Part shown: one piece after another, positions 1 through 5,661 of the stretch | Layout: every line of letters starts with the position of its first letter | Position numbering within the stretch: the stretch's first letter is position 1 | DNA from: an uncultured Verrucomicrobiota bacterium | GTDB lineage: Bacteria > Verrucomicrobiota > Kiritimatiellia > RFP12 > UBA1067 | Length of the DNA stretch: 5,661 nucleotides | Assembly (NCBI GenBank): GCA_945947925.1 | Contig: CAMEZU010000126.1 | Location: forward strand, 1-5,661 | Reading direction: 5' to 3' | Made by a program: the position numbers and the translations under genes | The notes under the pieces: generated by a model | The model's database searches: none | What the model saw: only the letters and a program-made list of their open reading frames with translations | Told to the model about the DNA's origin: nothing

Positions 1-104
1 AAAAGTCCGGACACGGTCGTTCCTTTATCGGAGGCGCTTATGTCTCTCCTCCGGGCAAGCGCGAGCGCAGCCTCGTCTGCGTCTGTCTGCGGTTCATTCT
101 CCAT
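1..104 (-). CDS. possible start of a further gene, cut by window edge (uncertain)
   Basis: The 131 bases after the ClC stop codon hold one minus-strand frame with no stop, running off the window. From an ATG at 104-102 it reads MENEPQTDADEAALALARRR and onward for 34 codons; the other two minus frames are each closed by stops. No ribosome binding site lies at a proper distance from this ATG; the GGAGAG at 131-126 is about 21 bases away. A GTG at 14-12 in the same frame has AGGA six bases upstream and is an alternative start. The frame is also in phase with the ClC gene, nine codons after its TGA. The product is not recognisable from so short a piece, and it may simply be an untranslated tail. 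Confidence 0.3.
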   Translation of the reverse strand, partial: MENEPQTDADEAALALARRRDISASDKGTTVSGL

Positions 105-131
105 CGTGGATTGCCGCGGAACGGTCTCTCC

Positions 132-1490
132 TCAGAGCTGATGGACTGGCGAGGCCTCGCGGTTGTGGACCTGGCTGCGGTAGAGGGACCAGTCGTTGTT
201 CAGCCAGAAGCTGATGCAGCAGACCCACATCGCCGGGAGGAGCAGCTGGTGGTTGCCGGAAATCTCCGAGACCATCACGATCGCGGCGATCGGAATGCGG
301 TTGCAGCTCGCGAGGAAGCCCGCCATGCCCACGAGGGCGAACGCGGCGGGGTGGATGCCCATGCCGGGCCAGAGCGACTGCAGGGACATGCCGACCGCAG
401 CCCCCAGGGCTCCGCCGCAGGCGATGGCAGGCGCGAAGACGCCGCCCGAACCGCCGGAGCCGACGGTGAAGGAGGTGGCGACCGCCTTGAGGAAGAAGAA
501 GCCGAGCAGCCAGCCGACGCTCGCCGTTCCCGCGTCGAGGCTCAGGGTCCGCTCGATGACGTCGTAGCTCGCGCCCCTGACCTCCGGCAGGACCAGCAGC
601 AGGAGGCCCGTCGCCAGGCCGCCCGCCAGCACCTTCAGGAGCCCGGGGACCTTCACGCCGGCGAACGCCCGCTCCGTCGCGCGGAAGAAGCTGATGTAGA
701 AGCGCGCGCCGAAGGTGATGACAAGCGCGAGGATGAAATACGGCAAAAGACGCATCCCGTTGTCGTAGCGGAAGCCCTCCGGCATCTGGAACAGCGTCGT
801 CCAGCCGACGAAATGCGCATAGATCGTGTAGCTGATGGCGGACGCGATGAAGCACGGCAGGATCGGCTCGTACTCGACGTCGCTCGAGGAGTAGAGGATC
901 TCGAAGCCGAAGATCGCCCCCGCGAGCGGCGCCTGGAAGAGCGCCGCAATGCCGGCCGAAAGGCCCGCCGTCATCAGGATGCGCCGCGCGCGCGCCGAAA
1001 GGCCGAACCACGAGGCGACGAGACTGCCGCACGAGGCGCCCAGCAGGGTGACGGGACCTTCATAACCGGCGGATCCGCCCGAGGCGACCGTCAGCACCGA
1101 GGCCGTGGACTTCACCGGAATGACCGCCGGCGGCACGTAACCGTGGCGGCGGTGATAGGCGAGGATGGCGCTGTCCGTGCCGCGCGCGTGTTCGAGCGAG
1201 TCGAAGCGCTTGATGAGCAGGTAGCCGAGACCCGCGCCCAGCGGCGGCAGGACGACGAGCGCCCAGCGCGCGCCCCAGGCCGACAGGCGCTCCGCGCCCC
1301 AGGCGCCGGCGAGAATCATGTAGTGGAAGGCCACGACGACGAAGCCGGTGAAGAGCCCGACCAGCATCGACTCGATGAAGAACCGCCCCGTCCGAATGGA
1401 CATGCCGTCGCCCGCCAGCAGGAACTTCCAGCCCTTTTTGGAGAGCTGTTTGCGCGTCTTGGCTATCCTTTTCCTGGCTTTCTTCAGCAT
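132..1490 (-). CDS. ClC-family chloride channel / chloride-proton antiporter, without CBS domains
   Basis: Integral inner-membrane protein of 452 residues, the usual size of a prokaryotic ClC transport core. Members work as homodimers with one anion path per subunit. Visible signatures: GSAGYEGP at 139-146, which corresponds to the GREGP motif and keeps the external gating glutamate (E144); NAPLAG-like QAPLAG at 186-191; GSGGSGGVFAP at 344-354, the conserved G-x-F-x-P anion-site loop; and Y437 in a SLYRSQ context, which matches the central anion-coordinating tyrosine. The usual GSGIP loop is replaced by RGTDSA (103-108). By alignment on PLAG, the internal proton glutamate of E. coli ClcA (E203) is Ile198 here. 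The protein ends about 15 residues after Y437, so it has no cytoplasmic CBS pair. The first ATG follows a basic N-terminus (MLKKARKRIAK); it lacks a clear Shine-Dalgarno. It has its own promoter just upstream. Family assignment is firm; whether it is a channel or an exchanger is not. Confidence 0.94.
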   Translation of the reverse strand: MLKKARKRIAKTRKQLSKKGWKFLLAGDGMSIRTGRFFIESMLVGLFTGFVVVAFHYMILAGAWGAERLSAWGARWALVVLPPLGAGLGYLLIKRFDSLEHARGTDSAILAYHRRHGYVPPAVIPVKSTASVLTVASGGSAGYEGPVTLLGASCGSLVASWFGLSARARRILMTAGLSAGIAALFQAPLAGAIFGFEILYSSSDVEYEPILPCFIASAISYTIYAHFVGWTTLFQMPEGFRYDNGMRLLPYFILALVITFGARFYISFFRATERAFAGVKVPGLLKVLAGGLATGLLLLVLPEVRGASYDVIERTLSLDAGTASVGWLLGFFFLKAVATSFTVGSGGSGGVFAPAIACGGALGAAVGMSLQSLWPGMGIHPAAFALVGMAGFLASCNRIPIAAIVMVSEISGNHQLLLPAMWVCCISFWLNNDWSLYRSQVHNREASPVHQL

Positions 1491-1520
1491 TCCGAATCAC
1501 TCGTTCGTGACGTTTGCCCT

Positions 1521-1547
1521 ATTATAGCACAAATCCGCAGCCTTCAA
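1521..1547 (-). promoter_or_regulatory. predicted extended -10 promoter for the ClC gene
   Basis: On the minus strand, TGCTATAAT occupies 1529-1521. This is a perfect TATAAT with the extended -10 TG in the correct position. A weak -35-like TTGAAG lies at 1547-1542 with a 15-base spacer, shorter than ideal, but an extended -10 can compensate. Transcription would start near 1514 and give a leader of about 24 bases before the ClC ATG at 1490. The TGA inside the -35-like element is the stop codon of the upstream fusion gene (1546-1544), so the promoter overlaps its 3' end. A small 4-bp inverted repeat (TCAC...GTGA, 1510-1497) sits in the leader; its role is unknown. Confidence 0.6.
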
Positions 1548-3931
1548 TTGGCGGCGGCCTGGCGGAATTCCACCCTTCTGAGAAGACGGATCTGGAGGTA
1601 GGTGAAGGCGATCAGCGCGACGCCCAGGTACCAGGCCATCGTCGTCGCGGTGGAGAACCGAAGGTTGATGTAGGCCTCCTTCCAGATCTGGAGGGACACG
1701 ACCTGCGTCGCGTCACCGGGTCCGCCGAAGGTCAGGAGGAAGATGGACCCCATGCCCTGGAAGGCCGCGATGAACGAGCCGACGAAGTTGATGACCATCA
1801 GCGGCGCGATCTGCGGGAACGTGATGTGGCGGAAGCGCGCCAGGATGCCGGCCCCGTCCAGGGCTGCGGCCTCGTAGTAGTCGCGCGGCAGCGATTCGAT
1901 CGCGGCGATGTAGATGAGCGAGCTGATGCCCGCGCCCGCCCAGACCCCCGGCAGGATGCAGCAGACCATCGCCCACGCGGGATCCTGCAGCCAGTCGTGC
2001 GGCGCCACCCCGAACAGGGCGAACGCGCGGTTGAGGATGCCGTCCGGCCCCGCCGCGAACATGAGCTTCCAGAGGAGCGTCACGACGAGCGCGCTCGTCA
2101 GGTGCGGCAGGAAGTAGAGGAAGCGGAAGAGGATCTTGCCGCGGGGAATCTCGCAGAGCATGACCGCCAGCAGGATCGGCGTGAAGAATCCGAACAGGAG
2201 CGTGATCGCCACGTACTCGAGCGTCCGTCCCCACGCCGCCCAGAATCCCGGATCGCAGGAGACGCGGATGAAATTGTCGAGCCCCGTCCATGCCGACGAC
2301 CCGACGATGCGATAGTCCTGGAACGCCATCACGCCGCCGCGGACGAGCGGATAGTAGCTCCAGACGAGAATCGACAGGACCGCCGGCGCCAGGAAGAGCC
2401 AGGGCGCCAGCGCGCGGCTGCGCGCCCGAGGGGCGGAGGTTCGGAGGTGTGGAGGGGTGGATGCCCCAGGCGCCGGTCTTTTCACCTTCCAGACCAGCCC
2501 AGCTGCGACCAGCGCGCAGGCGAGCAGCGCGCCGAAGACGATGCGCGCGTACGGGCGGGCCGCGTCGACCCGGCTGCGGTCGCTGTCGAACATGAGCCCG
2601 CGGTTGGCGTCCTCCGTGATGGACGCGAGCGCCGCCGCGTAGTCGAAGTGCTTGCCGGAGGCGGAGCTGAGCAGCAGCCCGAGGAAGCGTCGCTGCACGA
2701 GGTCGCCCGCCGCCTGCCAGAAGCCGACCCACGGTTCCGTCACCGCCTTGATCTCGCCCCGCTCGAGGTCGTCGTACATCTCGCGGATGCCGGCGGGCAC
2801 TTCCCCGAGGCGATCCCCGTAGCCCAGGCGGCGCAGGTCGGACGGACGGCACCACTGAAGTCGGCCCTCGTCCACGTTGCGGCGGACCTCCTCGTCCGCC
2901 AGTTCCGGCGAGGCGAGCGCGCAGAGGCACTGCCAGACCCGATCGCGCTCCGCCTTGGGCCGGCGTCGGACGGATTCGCTCATCGCGTAGAAATGGCGGT
3001 GCGCCTGCAACACCCTCACTCCGCCCTCGTCGGCCGCGGGGAACGGCATGAGGCCGATGTTCTTCGCCGGCAGGTGCAGCGTTTCGGTCAGGCGGCGGAC
3101 GAGGTCCTCGCCGCCGAAGACGGACACGATTTCGCCCGACTGGAAGAGCCGTCCGATCTCGTCTGTCTTCGTCAGGTTCGGAAGCCCCCGCACCACGCCC
3201 CGACGGACCAGGTCCTGCAGATACCCCGCCGCCTTCAGCGCGGCCGGCGAGTCGAAGCAGGCCTCGTACGCCTCCGTACCCCGTACCTCGTCCCCCGTGT
3301 CCCGCACCCTGATCACGTCTCCGCCGGCCGACTGCACCCACGGCAGGAAGCCCCAGGCACGGTTCTCGATGGCGAAGGCCTGGCGCCCGGGATCCGTCCC
3401 GGACGCAGGAACGGTCAGTTTCTCACACCAGTCCCGGAACGCGCTCCAGGTCCGCGGCGGACACTCGGGATCGAGTCCCGCGGCCGCGACGAGATCCTTG
3501 CGGTAGACGATGCCGTAGTAGGCGACGCCCGGCGTCGGCAACGCCCAGACGTGTCCGTCATAGCGGCGCACGCGATCCCAGAGGTCGGACGGCTCGGCCC
3601 AGAGCTCGCCTTCGGACAGCCACTCGTCAAGCGGATAGACGAAACCCTGCTCGACGTCATGGCGGAGGATGTGGAACCACGAGAGGTAGACGTCCGGCGC
3701 CGAATCGGCCGCCAGCGCCAGCGTGAAGGCCGTCCGTCCGCCGCCGCCCGGCAGGGAGAGCCCGCCCCAGCGGACCGGCGCGATTTCGGGCTCGGACTTG
3801 ACCAGCTCGAGGATGCGCCGCGTCGCGGGCATCTCGGGGTGGTTCGGGTCATACGAAAAAAGGAAGCTGACCTCCGTCTTTGCGGAGGCCAGCCAGGGAA
3901 CCAGCGCCAGGGCGAGAAGCTTGCGCCACAT
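1544..3931 (-). CDS. fused carbohydrate ABC transporter: solute-binding protein plus MalF-type permease
   Basis: A 795-residue inner-membrane protein joining two components that are normally separate in CUT1 sugar importers. Residues 1-17 are a Sec signal peptide (MWRKLLALAL..., likely cleavage after ASA). Residues 18 to about 455 form a family-1 type binding protein; the stretch IVYRKDL...AAGLDP...TWSAF at 141-165 is typical. A membrane segment at 463-481 is followed by a basic Pro-rich linker (482-508). Residues 510-790 are a MalF/UgpA-like permease with about six membrane segments and the EAA loop at 687-706 (EAAALDG...ITFP), which contacts the ATPase. Predicted topology is consistent: binding domain outside, linker inside, permease starting from the cytoplasm. 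The ATG at 3931 is chosen because it begins the signal peptide; the frame stays open 61 codons further upstream but that part overlaps the DJ-1 gene. No MalG partner or ATPase is adjacent. Substrate unknown; a sugar or oligosaccharide is likely. Confidence 0.9.
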   Translation of the reverse strand: MWRKLLALALVPWLASAKTEVSFLFSYDPNHPEMPATRRILELVKSEPEIAPVRWGGLSLPGGGGRTAFTLALAADSAPDVYLSWFHILRHDVEQGFVYPLDEWLSEGELWAEPSDLWDRVRRYDGHVWALPTPGVAYYGIVYRKDLVAAAGLDPECPPRTWSAFRDWCEKLTVPASGTDPGRQAFAIENRAWGFLPWVQSAGGDVIRVRDTGDEVRGTEAYEACFDSPAALKAAGYLQDLVRRGVVRGLPNLTKTDEIGRLFQSGEIVSVFGGEDLVRRLTETLHLPAKNIGLMPFPAADEGGVRVLQAHRHFYAMSESVRRRPKAERDRVWQCLCALASPELADEEVRRNVDEGRLQWCRPSDLRRLGYGDRLGEVPAGIREMYDDLERGEIKAVTEPWVGFWQAAGDLVQRRFLGLLLSSASGKHFDYAAALASITEDANRGLMFDSDRSRVDAARPYARIVFGALLACALVAAGLVWKVKRPAPGASTPPHLRTSAPRARSRALAPWLFLAPAVLSILVWSYYPLVRGGVMAFQDYRIVGSSAWTGLDNFIRVSCDPGFWAAWGRTLEYVAITLLFGFFTPILLAVMLCEIPRGKILFRFLYFLPHLTSALVVTLLWKLMFAAGPDGILNRAFALFGVAPHDWLQDPAWAMVCCILPGVWAGAGISSLIYIAAIESLPRDYYEAAALDGAGILARFRHITFPQIAPLMVINFVGSFIAAFQGMGSIFLLTFGGPGDATQVVSLQIWKEAYINLRFSTATTMAWYLGVALIAFTYLQIRLLRRVEFRQAAAN
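2429..2460. repeat. four degenerate 8-bp tandem repeats in the interdomain linker
   Basis: Four contiguous octamers fit the consensus AGGKKYGG on the plus strand, with differences only at positions 4 to 6 of each unit. On the coding strand they encode residues 491-501 of the fusion protein, within the Pro-rich cytoplasmic linker between the binding protein's membrane anchor and the permease. The unit is not a multiple of three, so gain or loss of a single copy would shift the frame. Confidence 0.55.
3272..3306. repeat. five degenerate 7-bp tandem repeats inside the binding-protein domain
   Basis: Five contiguous heptamers match CCCCGTA on the plus strand with zero to two mismatches each; a sixth, weaker unit may follow to 3313. 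They encode residues 209-220 of the fusion protein, a charged, Gly-containing stretch (VRDTGDEVRGTE) that looks like a surface loop. As with the octamers in the linker, the repeat period is out of phase with codons. Confidence 0.45.
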
Positions 3932-3933
3932 GG

Positions 3934-3938
3934 TCCTT
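3934..3938 (-). promoter_or_regulatory. ribosome binding site overlapping the DJ-1 stop codon
   Basis: AAGGA on the minus strand overlaps the TAA stop of the DJ-1 gene (3939-3937) and lies two bases before the ATG of the fusion gene. The spacing is short for a Shine-Dalgarno, but with only five bases between stop and start it suggests translational coupling and supports the start at 3931. Confidence 0.45.
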
Positions 3939-4500
3939 ACAACACGTCCGTCACCATCCCGCGGGCGACCTTCTGGGCGACCTTCTCGCCCGACAGCGCC
4001 TGCAGGACGACGAGCGCGAACAGCGTTGCCGCTCCCGGCGCCTGGCCGGTGATCACGTTGCCGTCCGCCACGACGGGGACATTCGCGCAGGGACGGTCCA
4101 GGTCGACGCTGCACGTCGGATAGCAGGTGACGTGCTGGCCGGGTTCAAGGACGCCGGCCTCGACCAGGACGGTCGGCGCCGCGCAGATCGCACAGATGAG
4201 ACGACCCTCGTCCTTCTGACGGCGCAGACGGTCGTTGACGGCCTCGGACTTCATGAGGTTGTCCGTCCCCGCGCCGCCGCCCGGCAGGACGACGGCGTCG
4301 AACGACTCGTCAGCGACATCGTCGAACAGCGCATCGGACCGCAGGACGATTCCGTGAGCGCTCGTCACCTCCCGCGAATCGTGAATCGAGGCCGTCACGA
4401 CCTCGACCCCGCCCCGACGGAGAACGTCGACGACGGTCACGGCCTCGATGTCCTCGAAGCCCTCTGCCAGCGGAACCAATGCACGCGGTGCGTTCGCCAT
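3937..4500 (-). CDS. DJ-1/YajL/PfpI-family protein
   Basis: Cytoplasmic protein of 187 residues, the usual length of the DJ-1/YajL branch. It has the flavodoxin-like DJ-1/ThiJ/PfpI fold signatures: RALVPLAEGFEDIEAV near the N-terminus with E19 matching the conserved glutamate that pairs with the active cysteine; VVLPGGGAGTDNL at 70-82; and the nucleophile elbow AICAAP with C106, the same number as in human DJ-1 and E. coli YajL. ITGQAPGAA at 150-158 matches the conserved GPG segment. Further cysteines at 103, 126, 130 and 138 are unusual in number. Family members have been reported as glyoxalase/deglycase-like enzymes, redox-sensitive chaperones or proteases, and the exact activity cannot be read from sequence. 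It lies 33 bases after the RRM gene and 5 bases before the transporter fusion, so cotranscription is likely. A G-rich ribosome binding site precedes the ATG. Confidence 0.93.
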   Translation of the reverse strand: MANAPRALVPLAEGFEDIEAVTVVDVLRRGGVEVVTASIHDSREVTSAHGIVLRSDALFDDVADESFDAVVLPGGGAGTDNLMKSEAVNDRLRRQKDEGRLICAICAAPTVLVEAGVLEPGQHVTCYPTCSVDLDRPCANVPVVADGNVITGQAPGAATLFALVVLQALSGEKVAQKVARGMVTDVL

Positions 4501-4504
4501 GTCG

Positions 4505-4514
4505 CTCCCCCCCC
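4505..4514 (-). promoter_or_regulatory. G-tract ribosome binding site of the DJ-1 gene
   Basis: On the minus strand a run of eight G (4514-4507) followed by AG ends four bases before the DJ-1 ATG at 4500. Its 3' end (GGGGAG) serves as a Shine-Dalgarno. The homopolymer is long enough to be prone to slippage. Confidence 0.5.
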
Positions 4515-4533
4515 TTCGGTCTGTCGAATCCGG

Positions 4534-5025
4534 TCAGATGAGGTTCTTCGCCTCGTTGCACTTGAGCTTGCGGCCCCGGATCTCCTTGTCGTTCAGGGCC
4601 TCGCACGCCTTCTCGGCCTCGGGACGGTTCGGCATCTGAACGAAGCCGAAGCCCTTGGACTTGTTGTTGTAGCGGTTCGTGATGATGCGCGCGGAGTTGA
4701 CCGTGCCATAGGCCTCGAACTCCTTGCGGAGCTGGTCCTCGGTGAGGACGTAGCTCAGGTTGCCGACGTAGATTTCGATCGAGCCGTCCGCCGGGGCCGG
4801 ATGGCGCTTCTCGAACTTGTCGTCGCCGCCCTTCGCGGCCGGCTTCTTCTCGGCGCGCGGATGGGCCTTGGCGGCCGGACGGGCGCCCATCTTGCCGTTC
4901 TTGCACGAGCAGGTCGCCTTGCAGATCACGAGCTCGACGAGCAGGCCCACGAGGAAGGACGCGAAGGCGACGATGAGCGTCGGAACCAGATTGTCACCCT
5001 TGAACAGATTGCAGATGCTGCACAT
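4534..5025 (-). CDS. membrane-anchored RRM-domain RNA-binding protein
   Basis: A 163-residue protein. Residues 83-160 form one RNA recognition motif with both RNA-contacting strands intact: RNP2 as IYVGNL (85-90) and RNP1 as KGFGFVQM (124-131), with aromatic residues Y86, F126 and F128 at the expected places. Bacterial single-RRM proteins are usually short (about 80-110 residues) and soluble. Here the RRM is preceded by a hydrophobic segment (about 13-35) and a basic Lys/Ala/Pro-rich tether (42-80). The positive charge after the segment predicts the RRM on the cytoplasmic side. Cysteines flank the segment: C2 and C5 before it, C35, C39 and C41 at and after it. The ATG at 5025 lacks a clear Shine-Dalgarno and follows a purine-rich leader. 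Met46 (4890) is an alternative start that would remove the membrane segment, but the intact hydrophobic reading frame favours the long form. It lies 28 bases after rpoD and is probably cotranscribed with it. RNA targets are unknown. Confidence 0.9.
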   Translation of the reverse strand: MCSICNLFKGDNLVPTLIVAFASFLVGLLVELVICKATCSCKNGKMGARPAAKAHPRAEKKPAAKGGDDKFEKRHPAPADGSIEIYVGNLSYVLTEDQLRKEFEAYGTVNSARIITNRYNNKSKGFGFVQMPNRPEAEKACEALNDKEIRGRKLKCNEAKNLI

Positions 5026-5053
5026 TTCTACTTTTCTCTCTTTCTCTTTTCTT

Positions 5054-5055
<2 letters not shown>
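5026..5055 (-). promoter_or_regulatory. polypurine leader between rpoD and the RRM gene
   Basis: The 28-base gap on the minus strand consists of A and G except for one T (at 5030). It is sharply A-rich against the GC-rich genes on both sides and extends into the last two bases of the rpoD stop codon (TAA, 5056-5054). No -10 box or terminator hairpin is visible in it. It probably acts as an unstructured ribosome landing region for the RRM gene, which has no standard Shine-Dalgarno at proper spacing; GAGAG lies further upstream. It could also be a protein-binding site on the mRNA. Both roles are inferred. Confidence 0.4.

Positions 5056-5661
<606 letters not shown>

Noticed and set aside
1..40. 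GTCCGGAC followed by TTTT on the minus strand as a terminator
   Set aside because: The palindrome has no loop to form a hairpin, wider pairings give only about four base pairs with a large loop, and the window ends there.
40..141. 33-codon plus-strand reading frame with GGAGG five bases before its ATG
   Set aside because: The Shine-Dalgarno is good, but the Ser/Ala-rich peptide is unrecognisable, no promoter is visible, it runs into the ClC 3' end, and the opposite strand is open as well. Not enough to call a gene.
94..1032. Second minus-strand open frame inside the ClC gene
   Set aside because: Arg-rich frame-shifted translation of the same DNA; the true ClC frame has all conserved motifs.
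111..1601. Long plus-strand open frame opposite the ClC gene
   Set aside because: Low-complexity Arg/Glu/Ala-rich translation without motifs; it is a shadow of the ClC coding sequence, which carries the family signatures.
3932..4114. 61-codon upstream extension of the transporter fusion
   Set aside because: It overlaps the DJ-1 coding region, reads as Arg/Gly-rich noise, and would bury the signal peptide that begins at the ATG at 3931.
1514..4123. Very long plus-strand open frame opposite the transporter fusion
   Set aside because: It is rich in Arg, Asp, Pro and Ala with no recognisable domain or membrane pattern, as expected for the reverse strand of a GC-rich gene. The minus-strand frame has clear domains.

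Overview
The window is GC-rich, apart from short AT-rich intergenic tracts. All genes I can support read on the minus strand, so transcription runs from high to low coordinates. The combination of a primary sigma factor of the RpoD/SigA type, a small RRM-type RNA-binding protein, a carbohydrate ABC binding protein fused to its permease, and G/C-rich short tandem repeats suggests a Gram-negative-type bacterium, perhaps of the Verrucomicrobiota/Kiritimatiellota/Lentisphaerota group. That placement is an inference from gene style, not a database result.

Layout in transcription order: (1) 5661-5054, the C-terminal part of the primary sigma factor (rpoD/sigA), cut by the window edge. (2) 5053-5026, a nearly pure purine leader. 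(3) 5025-4534, a 163-residue protein with an N-terminal membrane segment bracketed by cysteines and a C-terminal RRM domain. (4) 4500-3937, a DJ-1/YajL/PfpI-family protein with an intact nucleophilic-cysteine elbow. (5) 3931-1544, a 795-residue fusion of a signal-peptide-bearing carbohydrate-binding protein with a MalF-type ABC permease. (6) 1529-1521, a good extended -10 promoter. (7) 1490-132, a ClC-family chloride transporter. (8) 131-1, a short tail that may hold the beginning of another minus-strand gene.

The first four genes are separated by only 28, 33 and 5 bases, with no visible terminator, and could form one transcript. Functionally they are mixed: sigma factor and RNA-binding protein look like expression machinery, DJ-1 like protein or metabolite quality control, and the fusion like sugar import. 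The fusion gene has neither a MalG-type partner permease nor an ATPase next to it, so its partners must lie elsewhere. The ClC gene appears to start a new transcription unit whose promoter overlaps the stop codon of the fusion gene.

I did not find a clearly new multi-gene system. The most notable points are the one-polypeptide binding protein/permease, two degenerate short tandem repeats embedded in it (one exactly in its interdomain linker), the membrane-tethered RRM protein behind a purine leader, and a ClC protein that keeps the external gating glutamate but has Ile where the E. coli exchanger has its internal proton glutamate.
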